Part shown: positions 10,718 to 22,263 of the stretch, one piece after another
How positions within the stretch are numbered: position 1 is the stretch's first letter
Layout of the letters: every line of letters starts with the position of its first letter
From: Ceratotherium simum simum
Lineage: Eukaryota; Chordata; Mammalia; Perissodactyla; Rhinocerotidae
Direction: 5' to 3'
Assembly: GCF_000283155.1 (NCBI RefSeq)
Contig: NW_004454173.1
Coordinates: forward strand, 5,233,876-5,297,875
Length of the DNA stretch: 64,000 nt
Notes under the pieces: generated by a model
The model's database searches: none
Seen by the model: only the letters and a program-made list of their open reading frames with translations
What the model was told of the DNA's origin: nothing
Translations under genes and position numbers: made by a program

Positions 10718-13700
10718 TTTTATTTACTTTTTCCAGCTTTATTGAGGTATAATTGACAAATGAAAATTATATATATTTAGAGTACAACTTGATGTTTTGA
10801 TATACGTATACGTTGTGAAATGATCACCACAATCAAACTAATTAACATATCCACCACTTCTCATAGTTACCTTTGTTATGTGGTGAGAACACTTTAGCTA
10901 CCTTCTTAGCAACTGTCAAGTATACAATACAGTATTGTTAATTATAGTCACCATGCTGTACATTAGATCTCCAGAACTGATTCATTATGCTTAACTGAAA
11001 ATTTGTACCCTTTGACCAATACCTGCCTATTTCCCCCACCCCCAAATCCTTGGCAACCACCATTTTACTCTGTGCTTCTATGTGTTCAACTGTTTTAGAT
11101 TCCACAAATAAGTGAGATCATGCAGTATTTATGTTTCTGCGTCTGACTTATTTCACTTAGCATAGTGTCCTCTAGGTTCTTTCATGTTGTCAGAAATGGC
11201 AAAATTTCCTTCTAAGTTAAGGCTGGATAATATTCCATTATATATATATACACATCACATTTTCTTTATCCACCCCTCTGTTGAAGACATTTAGTTTGTT
11301 TCCACATCATGGCTATCGTGAATAAACACTGCAGTGAACATGGGAGTGCAGATATCTCTTTAAGACAGTGATTTTATTTCTTTTGGATATATAACCAGAA
11401 CTGGGATTGCTGGATGATAAGATAGTTCTATTTTTAATTTTTTAAGGAACTTTCATACTATTTTCCATATGGCTGTACCAATTTACATTCCCACCAACAA
11501 TGCACAAGGGTTCCCTTTTCTCCACACCCTCACCAACAATTGTTATCTCTTATCTTTTTGATAGCAACCATTCAAACTGGTGTGAGGTGGTATCTCACTG
11601 TGGTTTGATTTGCATTTCCCTGATGATTAATGATGTAGAGCACCTTTTCATGTACCGATCGGCCATTTGTATATCTTTTTTTGAAAAATGTCTATTCAGG
11701 TCCTTTGCCCATTTTAAATTGGATTATTTGGTTTTTTTGCTATTGAGTTGTCTGAGTTCCTTATATATTTTGGATATTAATCCCTTATCAGATATATGGT
11801 TTGCAAATGTTTCCCCCATTCCGTAGAGTGCCTTTTCATTTTGTTGATTGTTTCTTTGCTGTGTAGACAATTTTTAGTTTGATGTAGTCTCAATTGTTGA
11901 TTTTTTCTTTGGTTGCTTTTGGTGTTATATCCAAAAAATCATTGCCAAGACCAGTGTCAAGGAGCTTTTCCCCTGTTTTCTTCTAGGAGTTTTAAAGTTC
12001 CAGATCTATGTTTAAGTCTTTAATCCATTTTGAGCTAATTTTTGTGAGTGGTTTAAGAAAAAGGTCAAAATTCATTATTTTGCATATGGATATCCAGTTT
12101 TCCCAACACCATTTATGGAAGAAACTATTCCTTCCTCATTGAGTCTTCTTGGCTCCCTCGTCAAATGTTAGTTGACTGTGTAAGTATGGGTTTATTTCTG
12201 GGCTCTCTATTCTGTTGCGTTGGTCTATATGTCTGTTTAATGCCAGTACCATACAGTTTTGACTACTTTAGCTTTGTGATGTATTTTGAAATCAGGAAGA
12301 GTGATGCCTCTAGGTTTGTTCTTGCTCAAGATTGCTTTGGCTATTTGAGGTCTTTCATGGTTTCATACAAATTTTAGGATTGTTTTTTTCTATTTCTGTG
12401 AAAAATGCCATTGGAATTTTGATAGGAATTGCATTGAATCTATAGACGGTTTTGTCATCTGCAAACAGAGATAATTTTACTTCTTCCTTTCTGATTTGGA
12501 TGCCTTTTATTTCTTTTTCTTGTCTAATTGTTCTGGCTAGGAATTCCAATAATACGTTGAATAGAAGCAGCAAGAGTGGGCATCCTTGCCTTGTACTGAA
12601 TTTTAGTGGGAAAGTTTTCATTTTTTTCCCCATTAATTTGGATTTTGTTAGCTTTTCATACATGGCCTTTATTGTGTTGAGTTCCTTCTATTCCTATTTT
12701 GTTGAGAAGTTTTATCATGAATGGATGTTGGATTTTGTCAAATGTTTTTTTCTGTGTCTATTGAGATGACTATATGTTTTTTTCTTTCATTCTGTTAATA
12801 TGGTGTATCACATTGATTGATTTGCATATATTAAACTAACCTTGCATCCCAGGGATAAATCCAACTAGTTCATGGTGTACAATCTTTTGGTTTGCTAGTA
12901 TTTTATTGAGTATTTTTGCATCTATGTTCATCAGGGATATTGACCTGTAGTTTTCTTTTCTTGTGGTGTCTTTGTCTGGCTTTGGTATCAGGGTGATGCT
13001 GGCCTCACAAACTAAGTTTGGAAGTGCCCCTTCTTCTTCTATTTTTGGAAGAGTTTAAGAATTGGTATTAATTCTCCTTTAAATATTTGGTAGAATTCAT
13101 CTATGAAGCTATCTGGTCCTGGACTTTTCTTCATTGGCAGGTTTTTGATTACTGGTTCAATCTCCTTATTTATTATCAGTCTGTTTAGGCTTTCTATTTC
13201 TTCTTGATTCCATTTTGTTAGGTTGTATGTTTCTAGAAATTTATCCATTCTTCTAGGTTGTACAACTTGTTGGCATATAATTTTTCATAATAGTCCCTTA
13301 TGATTCTTTTTATTTTTTAGGCATTCATTGCAATGTCTCCTCTTCCATTTCTGATTTTATTTATTTGAGTTTTCTCTATTTATTCTCAGTTATCCTTAGT
13401 GATAGATTTGTTGATTTTGTTTATTTTTGCAAAAAAAAAAAAACCCTCAGTTTTATTGATTTTTTTCTATCATTTTTCTATTCTTTAATTTACTTCTGCT
13501 CTAATCTTTATTATTTCCTTCCTTCTGCTAATTTTGGGCTTAGTTTGTTCTTTTCTCATTCCTGGAGGTGTAAATAGGTTGTTTATTTGAGATCTTTCCT
13601 CTTTTTCAATGTAGGCATTTATTGCTATGAGCATCCCTTTTAGTACTGCTTTTGCTCTAGCCCATAAGTTTTGGTATATTATGTTTTTGTTTTCACTTGT

Positions 13701-15000
13701 CTCGAGATATTCTTTAAATTCCCTTTTGATTTTCTCTTTCATTCAATGGTTGTTCAAAAGACTGTTGTTTAGTTTCCACATATTTGTAAATTTTCCTATT
13801 TTCTTACTGCTATTGATTTCTAGTTGGATTCCATTATGGTCAGAAAAGATACTTGGAATTATTTCTATCTTCTTAAATTTGTTAAGATTTGTTTTGTGAC
13901 CTAATATGTAGTCTATCCTAGAGAATGTTCCAGTTGCACTTGAGGAGAATGTGTATACCTCTGCTGTTGGATGGGGAGTTCTGTATATGTCTTTTAAGTT
14001 CATTTGGTCTATAGGATTCTTCAGTTCTACTGTTTCCTTATTGATTTTCTGTGTGGATGGTCTATTTAATATTGAAAGTGGGGTACTGAAGTCTCCTACC
14101 ATTATTGTATCGCTATTTCTCCCTTTAGATCTTTCAATATTTGTTTTATATATTTAGGTGTTCTGATATTTGGTGGGTATCTATTTATAACTCTTATATC
14201 TTCCTGTGAATTGACTCCTTTTATCATTATATAACAACCTCATTTGTCTCTAGAGACAGTTTTTTACTTAAAGTCTATTTTGTCTGATATAAGTATAACC
14301 ACCTCTGGTTTCTTTTGGTTACAACTTGCATGGAATGTTTTTTTCCATTTCTTCACTTTCAGCCTATACGTGTCCCTAAATTTAAAGTGAGTCTTTTATA
14401 CAGGCACACCTTGTTTTATTGTGCTTTGCTTTATTGCACTTCTCAGATAGTGTGGTTTTTACAAGACCCTCCACCAGCAAAAAGATTACAACTCGCTGAA
14501 GGCTCAGATGATAGTCAGCATTTTTTAGGAACAAAGTCACTTTAAAATAAGGTATGCACCTTGTTTTTTTAAACATAATGCTATCACACACTGAATAGAC
14601 TACAATATAGTGTAAACATAACTTTTATATGCACTGAGAAACCACAAAATTCGTGTGACTCCCTTTATTGCGATATTTGCTTGATTGCGGTGGTCTGGAA
14701 CTGAACTTGCAACATCTCCAAGGTGTGCCTGCAGACAGCATATCATTGGATCTTGTTTATTATCCATCCATTCAGCCACACTGTGCCTTTTGATCGGGAA
14801 GTCTAATCTGTTTACATTTAAAGTAATTATCGCTAGGCAAGGACTTACTATTGCCATTTTGTTTTGTTAATTGTTTTCTATCTGTTTTGCAGTTCTTTTT
14901 TTCCTCTCTCTCTTGCTGTCTTCCATTGTTATCTGATGATTTCTTGTAGTGATTTGCTTTGGTTCTTTTCTCTTTATCTCTCCCAATATCACTATAAAAC
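10718..15000 (-). mobile_element. Antisense L1M, about 4 kb, nearly complete ORF2 with internal deletion
   Basis: The L1 3' end is at the left ('ctttttccagctttattgag', 10727), followed by 3' UTR to about 11400 and ORF2 read on the minus strand to about 14857. Recognisable minus-strand pieces are the endonuclease N-terminus (14857-14732, with 'IITLNVNRLDFPIKRHS'), the endonuclease core with its S-D-H-N motif (14102-13743), a linker helix region (13742-13485), the RT start with KKSPGPD (13248-13039) and the RT palm with F-A-D-D (12663-12355). Stops and frame breaks separate them. Directly after F-A-D-D-K-T-V the frame jumps to YRFNAIPI, so roughly 120 residues are deleted near 12446. About 140 bp upstream of ORF2 is also present. 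A Tigger1 derivative interrupts it at 14401-14731. Confidence 0.88.
14401..14731 (+). mobile_element. Tigger1 internal-deletion derivative (DNA transposon)
   Basis: The element is flanked by perfect 13-bp terminal inverted repeats, CAGGCACACCTTG at 14401 and its complement ending at 14731. About 64 bp of Tigger1 5' sequence ('gtgctttgctttattgcac') joins directly, at a short CAA microhomology near 14462, to the last coding part and 3' end of the transposase gene ('gaccctccaccagcaaaaag', 'ctcgctgaaggctcagatga'). It is therefore a non-autonomous, MITE-like derivative of a pogo/Tc1-mariner element with no transposase domain left. The target TA is kept on the left (14399-14400) and has decayed to CA on the right. 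It sits inside antisense L1 endonuclease sequence, which resumes at 14732. Confidence 0.92.
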
Positions 15001-15530
15001 ATGCATGTAAAAGATTTAAATATAATCTAGAAAAATTAATTAAAGAATTTAATGTATGTAATAATGATCTCAATAGACACAGAAAAATTATTCACTAAAA
15101 TTAATTTCTCATTTGTAATAATTTTAAAAAATTCTTAACCAACAAGGACCAAAGGAACTTCCTTAACTCCATAAGGGTCTGTATCAAAAACTAACAATCA
15201 TCAGCTTAATAGTGAAACTTTATAAACATTCCTATTAAAGCCAGGAATGAAGGATGGTGCCTATCACTTACTCTTAACATTACACTATTGTTGTATATCA
15301 TTGTAAACTATACCATGAAATAAGATAAGGAAAATAAATGAGAGGAATAAGAATTGGAAAGGAAGAAACAAAATGTTCTTATTTGTGAGTGCCACAGAAT
15401 ACCCCCAAGAATCCACAAACAATTAAAATTAGTGAGAATTCAGTAAAGTTTCTGGTTATAAGGTTAAAGTATAACAATCAACACCATTCTGACACAATAA
15501 AAATATAGAACAATTCCATGACTCTCCAAA
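15001..15530 (+). mobile_element. Old L1M ORF2 fragment, right half of a split copy
   Basis: Plus-strand L1 RT wording such as 'atgatctcaatagacacaga', 'attaaagccaggaatgaagg' and 'gtttctggttataaggttaa' continues in the same orientation and order as the fragment at 10495-10717. A stretch of RT between them is missing. The simplest reading is one plus-strand L1 split by the antisense L1. Confidence 0.65.
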
Positions 15531-17052
15531 GTTTTCTTGTGCCGTTTTGTAGTAGACCCCTCCTATGACCCTTAGTTCCTAAAAACCACCAATTTGCTTT
15601 ATGTCTCTATAATTTTTGCTCTTTTCCAAAAGTCATACAAATGAAATCATATACTGTACAGCCTTTTGAATCGGGCTTCCTTCACTTAGCGTAATGCTTT
15701 TGAAACTCATCCATGTTGTTGCATGAGTTAGTGGTTTATTTATTTTTATTGCTAAGTAGTATTCCATTGCATGACGTACTATACTTTGTTTTTCCATTTA
15801 CCAGTTAAAGGACATTGGGATATTTCCAGTTTTTTTCAGTTATAAATAAACCTTCATGTACAAGCTTTAGACTGAACATAAGTTTTCATATCTCTTAGGT
15901 AAATTTAGATGTGGGATAGTTGCCAAACTATTTCCCAAAGTGACTGCATCATTTTGCATTCTTATCAGCAACATATGAGAATTCAGTTGCTCCACATCCT
16001 CGTCAGCACTTGGTATTGTCAGGGTTATTTTTTGTTTGTTTTTTTATTTTATTTTAGCCATTCTAATATGTATATAGTGGTATCTCAATGTTGCTTTAAT
16101 TTATATTTTCTTAATGACTAATGATGTTGAGTTGTAGTTTTCTTTTCTTTTAATGTCTTTGATTTTGGTGTCAGGATGATGCTTGCTTTATAGAATAAAT
16201 TAGGAAGTGTTCCTTCCTCTTCTATTTTCTGGAAGAGATTGTATAGAATTGATATTATTTATTCCTTAAGTGACTGGTAGATCTACCAGTGAAGCCATCT
16301 GGGCCTAGAAGATTTTTAACTATGAATTCAATTTCTTTAATATATATAAGACAATTCACATTTTCTTCTTCTTCTTCTGTGAACTTTGATAATTTATGTC
16401 TTTCCAGGAATTTGTCCATTTCATCTAATCACATTTATGGGCATAAACCTGTTTGTAATATTCGCTTATTATTTGTTTAATATCTCAAGGGTCTATAGTG
16501 ATGTCTCCCTGATATTGATAAGTTGTGTTGTCTTTCTGTTTTCTTGGTCAGTCTGGCTAGAGGTTTATCAGTTTCATTGATTTTTTCACAGAACCAAACT
16601 TTGGTTTCATTGATTTCCTCTACTGTTTTACTGTTTTCAATTTCATTTCTTATTTTTATTATTATCTTTTAATGCTTGCTTTGTGTTTAATTTTCTCTCT
16701 CTCTCCTTTTTTTTCTTTAAGTTTCTTAAGATGGAAATTTAGATTATTGATTTGAGACTTTTATTATCTTATAATACAAGTATTTAATGATATAAATTGC
16801 CCTCTAAGCATAGTTATACATGCATCCCACAAATTTTGACATGTTGTGTTTTATTTTCATTTAAATCACTCTATCTAATTTCCCTTGTGATTTTCTCTTT
16901 GGCCTATTGATCATTTAGAAGTGTGTTGTTTAATTCCAAATATTTAGAGATTTTTTGGATATATTTCTGTTATTAATTTAAAGTTTAATTCATTTATGTT
17001 TGAAGAACATACTTAGCATGATTTCAATTTTTTAAAAATTTGTTAAAGTTTA
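15531..17052 (-). mobile_element. Old antisense L1M fragments
   Basis: Antisense L1 3'-UTR phrases ('gtagtattccattgcatgac', 'gttgccaaactatttcccaa') run to about 16130. The sequence then jumps to antisense RT/linker sequence ('tttgattttggtgtcaggat', 'catctgggcctagaag', 'agtctggctagaggtttatc'). The copy is strongly diverged with several internal deletions and no usable frame. Confidence 0.75.
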
Positions 17053-17177
17053 ATGGCCCAGAATGTGGTCCTTATAGAACATTTAGAAAATTCACATAAG
17101 CAAAAACAACGTTTAAAAAATCCATTGCCCAGAGATAACAATTTGATATGTATTTTTCAATTTCTTTCATTATATTC

Positions 17178-17219
17178 CCATATATACACACACACACCTG
17201 TGTGTGTGTGTATATATGG
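17178..17219. repeat. Perfect 42-bp palindrome (CA/TG with AT flanks)
   Basis: Two arms of 20 bp (17178-17197 and 17200-17219) pair without a mismatch around a two-base centre, CT. Each arm is 'ccatatata' plus five and a half CA units, mirrored by TG units and 'tatatatgg'. Alternating purine-pyrimidine sequence of this kind can extrude as a cruciform or adopt Z-DNA. Confidence 0.9.
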
Positions 17220-17299
17220 ACATGCACACATTTACAAATGTAGAATCATGCTGTATAGATACTTTGTAATCTACTTTATCTATGTAACGCAGCATAAAT

Positions 17300-17550
17300 T
17301 AGTGGGTAAGACATGAGCTCTTAAATCACACTGCTTGGGTCCAAATCCAGGTTTCACCATTTACTAGCTATGTGACCTTTGGCAAGGTCCTTCAATTCTC
17401 TGTGCCTCAGTTCTGCACATGTGAAATGCGGATGATTACAACAGCATTTACCTCACAGGGATTGTTAAGAGAATTATCTGAATTACTATAAATAAACTAC
17501 TAAGAACAGCACCTGGCACCTTGCTAGCATTACATCAGTGCTGGCTATCT
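17300..17550 (+). repeat. MIR SINE
   Basis: Typical MIR order is visible: 'cttgggtccaaatccagg', 'tagctatgtgacctttggca', 'tctgtgcctcagtt', then 'cctcacagggattgttaaga' and 'gcacctggcacc'. Mostly full-length but diverged. Confidence 0.85.
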
Positions 17551-17869
17551 TCTGTGATTGCTTTCCCCCGTCGTGGCTCCAGTGGCAAGATGCACCATTG
17601 CTTATTTAGCTCATAGCCTAGCAACAGGCATTTGGATATTTTCAACATTCATTATTACAAACTCACTGTGATAAAGAGTTTGTTAGGGCACATTCATGAT
17701 TATTTTCTTCCTTAGCCTGAATTCACAGAAGTGCAATTGGTATTTTGAAGGATGGACATATTTTTTAAAGTTTTTGATGCTTTTGGGCAAGTGCCAGAGA
17801 AGGTTTTTGTTTTTGTTTTTTAATTCATTTACCAACCCACCATTATGTAACAAAATGTGCAAATGTGTC

Positions 17870-17920
17870 ATTTTAGAAAGTATTTTCTAAAAGTATTTTA
17901 GAAAAGTATTTTCTAAAATC
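17870..17920. repeat. Two tandem 25-bp palindromic units
   Basis: The unit 'attttagaaagtattttcta' plus 'aaagt' (17870-17894) is followed at once by a near-identical unit starting at 17895. Each is itself close to palindromic (TTTTAGAAA ... TTTCTAAAA), so two hairpins can form side by side. Confidence 0.8.
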
Positions 17921-18325
17921 TTCCAAAACAATTCTTGTTGAGGTTCGAGTAAGTAATAGCATTAGAAGACAACTTAACAGTTTAAGTTTCAAAGAGCTAC
18001 CCAGAGAAAGGATTTCATTCCAGGACCTCAGAGCATGGACATGTTGCTTTTATAAATGAATCCGAGAAGGACGACAGCAGATGCCAACCAAAACACAAAG
18101 GAGAATGTGCTGCTCCATTGAACAAGTTTTTAAATTGTATTAAGTAAAGCTGGAAAATCAATGAACTGATTAAGAAAAATTGCCCTTTAAGCATTTATAG
18201 TTCTTTTAAAGTAAGATGTAAAAGCCCGCCATCTTCTGTGGGCGTAGATCATACAGACCTTTTCTTAAGGGAAATGTTTAATAGCATGTACAGCGCCTAG
18301 AAAGATAAATTTATAAATTTCTCTG

Positions 18326-18440
18326 TATATATAATACATACATATTATATATATATAAACTATATACTAATATTCATATATATATACATAATGAATTGCG
18401 AAGTGTTTCCTTCTCTTCTATATATAAAAATATATATAAA
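18326..18440. repeat. AT-rich microsatellite (TA)n
   Basis: Runs of 'tatata' broken by 'catacatat', 'aaactatatact' and 'gaagtgtttcc' make a degraded TA dinucleotide repeat. Confidence 0.8.
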
Positions 18441-18809
18441 GAGGGACATTTTTTCCAACCATGAATACTTAGCTTCCTGATTTGCTGAAAAAGTGCTCTT
18501 GATTCAAAAGAACAAAAAATGGAGGATTTGGGGACAACTTCTTCCATGTTTTAGCACTGAAATCCTAAATGGCAGTGTTTAGGGAGGTGAGGACTATGGT
18601 ATAAAGAGGTCTTCCCAGTTTTATCTTAACATTCTTCCACATTAAACCCCACTTCTCAACGTGAATAGCAAATGTTTGAGAAAACTCTGGTCAGCAAGTA
18701 AATACAACCAAACCCAAGAATCTCTTAAACTCAACTAGAAAAGTGTGGCTTGTGAAACCAGGCAAGACATTCTCATGTATTTAACCACGCTTTAAAAGTA
18801 AACAGCATT

Positions 18810-19108
18810 GGGCCGGCCCTGTGGCTTAGCGGTTAAGTGCGCTCGCTCCGCTACTGGCGGCCCGGGTTCGGATCCTGGACGTGCACCGATGCACCGCTTC
18901 TCCAGCCATGCTGAGGCTGCGTCCCACATACAGCAACTAAAAGGATGTGCAACTATGACACACAACTATCTACTGGGGCTTTGGGGGGAAAAAAAAAAGG
19001 AGGAGGATTGGCAATAGATGTTAGCTCAGAGCCGGTCTTCCTCAGCAAAAAGAGGAGGATTAGCATGGATGTTAGCTCAGGGCTGATCTTCCTCACCAAA
19101 AAAAAAAA
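18810..19108 (+). mobile_element. ERE-type SINE (type A body with type B tail)
   Basis: The tRNA-related head contains A-box-like 'gtggcttagcggttaagtgc' and B-box-like 'gggttcggatcc'. It is followed by the body 'cagcaactaaaaggatgtgc', 'ctactggggctttgggg' and then two 'gttagctcag' tail units and an A-tail. The 16-bp TSD aaaagtaaacagcatt is perfect at 18794-18809 and 19109-19124, and the target reads TT/AAAA, the exact L1 endonuclease preference. The identical TSD suggests a fairly recent insertion. Confidence 0.95.
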
Positions 19109-19124
19109 AAAAGTAAACAGCATT

Positions 19125-20354
19125 CTTCTTACAAATCAAGATTTGCCATAGGATAAATTCAAGCATGCTAAAAGAAAGATCACTCCAGGGAAGCCATTGT
19201 ACCTCAAAAAAACTGTAGCAGAACAAAAAGGCAGCCCTATTTTGGGGAAAGAATTGAAGAAATTCTATTTCCTTGCAGTAAACAAACCAACTGATAGAGA
19301 ACAAGCTGATCTATTTTTAGGACACATAGACCCAGAGAACTAGAAAAACGAGGTGCACAAAGTTTCATTCCTTGAAAAAACTCTCTTTAAAAATAATTAC
19401 AAATTCTTCTAAAATATAATCTATACTCCAAGGTTAACTTTTCTTTGAGTCCAGAGTCTGTGGGATTTTTGTGTAAAATTAAAGGTTCAATTGCACAGAA
19501 TAACAAATTTAGTATATCTTCAATATTCCAGGGATGTGAAGGAGACCAAATATGCCACAGACACCAAGAGACAAAACTGTGTCCATAGGCTTGGTTGGAG
19601 GGTGGTCAGTTTGGAAAACAGGACACTTAATAGAAAACTGGCATCAGACCCGAGCCTGTTCTGTTCATTTTACTTCCTTCTACTTTAAATAATATTCTGT
19701 TACCAGTCATGACGGATATGTCCTCCCATAAGACAGGCCCTCATGTGAAAAATTTATATAACTTTTTGGCATCTTTATTTAGTCGAGTAAATGATCTCAC
19801 TCTACAAGTTGGTAATGACAGTTCATCAGAATGTTTGCTCTGTGCCTTTTTCACTAGCATGCGTGTTAACAGAAACAGTGAAAAATAGCGTGTCAATTCC
19901 TCGTCTAATTTACACGTCTTAAGACTGGGAGAGATTTCAAAATTCATTTGCTCTAGACCAGCAAAGTACATCACCAGCAGAACACTTTCTCCTTTCAAAG
20001 TGCTTTTCTATTATTAATCACCTTCTCTGCACAATGTTCCATGGCTGATTCAGTCTAATCCCCACTTCATGGATGAGTACGTTCGGGCACATGAGATGCG
20101 GGTAATCTGCTGTATAAAATGAAGCCAGCGGACAGCGGCCACAACCAGTGAGGAGGATGATATTCTGAGTCCTCATCCTACCTTTTCTGTGGGTTGTTGG
20201 GATATATTGTCTTTACGTTTAAAAACTGCACACACACATAGCCACGTACTTTTCATATCAAGCTACAGTTTAAATTGGCCTTGCACACACAGATACAAAA
20301 CAAACCCCCTGCCGTTCTGTCGAGGCAGATGGCACAGCAAAGGAAAAGGAAACT
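19125..20354. other. Unique sequence, no gene seen
   Basis: No repeat or exon recognised. The 85-codon frame on the minus strand at 19741-19998 has no recognisable domain and no convincing splice or promoter context. Confidence 0.5.
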
Positions 20355-20541
20355 AGAACTTTGGAGTCAAGTAGATCAATTCAAATCTTGGTTTTGCCAC
20401 TACCAGCTCTATAACCCTCTCTGAGTGCCGTTTTCCTCAACTGTAATAGGAGGCTAATAGCATCAACTTCACAGAGAGGAAATGAGATAACAGAGCAAGT
20501 AGGAGCATAGTAACTGGCACATAACAGATGCTTGACTATCT
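20355..20541 (+). repeat. MIR SINE
   Basis: 'aactttggagtcaagtagat', 'tcttggttttgccactacca', 'gccgttttcctcaactgtaa', 'gaaatgagataa' and 'actggcacataacagatgct' follow MIR order. Confidence 0.8.
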
Positions 20542-22263
20542 GTTCCCTTCTTCTTTCTCTATCTCGTTAGAAAATATAGTAGGTGGAAAATTATGTGAAA
20601 TCAGTGTCCTTTACTACTTACCCTGAACAAGTGACAAACAGCACAAGACAGGGCTAAGTTGATGTGTGCAATCTTCAAACTGCTCACAAGTGGCCAAACA
20701 GACAGACGTGAGTAATTCCTTTGTCCCTGTCATTATCTATTCTGTCTAAAGGCTAACGGCAGTGGCAACTGCCAACAGGCAGACAGTGGGAGAGGTGAGG
20801 CATTACGGACAGGACTAACACAATACCAGATCATTATTTCTCATATAATTAGGGCTTGAATCTGTGCACAACTCCCTCCTTAAACATTTCTCTCTCCCAT
20901 GGATGTTAAATTTAGCATAGGCAAGCTACTCTCACACTCCTTTTTACTTATTAGCATTAGCCTCAAAAACTACTCAAGAAATTCTTTGCCATTCATTCTA
21001 AAGAGAATTGCTCTAAGCTGAAAAGATCAAGATATCTTTTCAAATGACGTTCCTACTGTTTCGGTATTCCTTATTGTGATACTTTGCCAGTTTGAAAACA
21101 AGTGACTTAAAGAGCTCATTCTCCTCTTCAAAAGGACAGGCTGTGTCTTGTTCTCTGGAAAAGGGACCATGAGCATGACGCACTGAGCCACAGATTCCCA
21201 AACATCCTGCTGGAACTTCCCACTGCCGCCACCTAAGGTTCAAATGCTAGGACCCTGATCCCAAAGTATTTCTCCTCACCTTTTTTTCCAACACAGGACT
21301 TAGAACTATAGAGTTCAAAACTATTTTTTTTCTTTTTTATGTGAAGAAATGTAAGATCCAAAATTTTCTTGCATGACCTTGAACAAGTGTTCTAACTTTT
21401 CAGGACTACAAAGAGGTTGGTAGCAAGTTTGGCATCTCAACTGCCACTCATGGTTTCCTATGTGGGAAGACAGCCTGGCCCATGGAAACCCTCTCAACCA
21501 GGAGCTGGAAGGCCTGGTTCTAGTCCTGGTTCTGATAACATCTGTGTGGGACCTTGACTCTGATGGCTCCGGCTTCTCCATTTGTACAATAAGAGTCAAT
21601 TACCAGATCAGGGGTTTTGATGAAAGCTGGACTGTTGCTCCAAAAAAGTGCTCCTAAGTCACAAAAATTGGCACAAAATATCAGGAGGTTCCCTGGCCCA
21701 CAGGGCTGGATGAGCCACCCTCCTCGAGGACTCTATGGCAATTGTTCTTATGTATCCTGACAAGATACAACACAATTCACCTACCTGACAAGAAGGGGTG
21801 TCTCCTCACCCACTGGCTCCTGTTGCTCTGGTTGCAGAGACAAGGAAGAACGGATTAGGGAGAAAGAAGCATGGGAAGGCCAAGGTGAGATGTGATGACT
21901 AGATCAGTAGCTAGATATGCTCTCCCTACACATAAACACAGGCCTCTGTGCAAAGAAAGAGCTCGCTTCTGTGGCCCTGTGTGTATTTACATAGGAAGTC
22001 AGCCAAAATGTCTCATTTACTGTGGATGTTACATGCATGAGAGAGAGCCTGCCTGTAGTCACTCCCCACCTAGGAATACTCTGGCAGAAACTCACTCTGC
22101 ATACAAATTCCCCAGCAGGGTTCTCGCAGCAGTTCCAAGTGCCAGTGCCTCATCCCAGTGAGGGCCGGACAGCAGTGGCCTCTGCAGTGGCAACAGAAGG
22201 TCACCAGCAGTACCTCAGCACGAAGAATAAGGATAAAAGATGAAGAATAAGGTATAGTTCTGC
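20542..22263. other. Unique sequence, no gene seen
   Basis: No recognised exon or repeat. Several overlapping 60-90-codon frames occur on both strands between 21040 and 22243, without family features. Confidence 0.45.

Larger units (their letters stand above)
17551..18809. other. AT-rich unique sequence, no gene seen
   Basis: No gene is recognised. Within it are a tandem hairpin repeat (17870-17920) and an AT microsatellite (18326-18440). The overlapping short frames at 17683-17890 lie on opposite strands and have no domain. Confidence 0.5.

Noticed and set aside
11500..11826. 108-codon plus-strand frame
   Set aside because: It is the reverse-strand shadow of antisense L1 ORF2; the repeat explains it fully.
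14315..14545. Plus-strand frame containing a transposase-like end (DPPPAKRLQLAEGSDD)
   Set aside because: Only the C-terminal tail of Tigger1 transposase survives, read after unrelated L1 sequence; it is not a domesticated gene.
18810..18900. Possible tRNA gene
   Set aside because: The A-box-like and B-box-like motifs belong to the tRNA-derived head of an ERE SINE with a TSD and A-tail, not to a functional tRNA gene.
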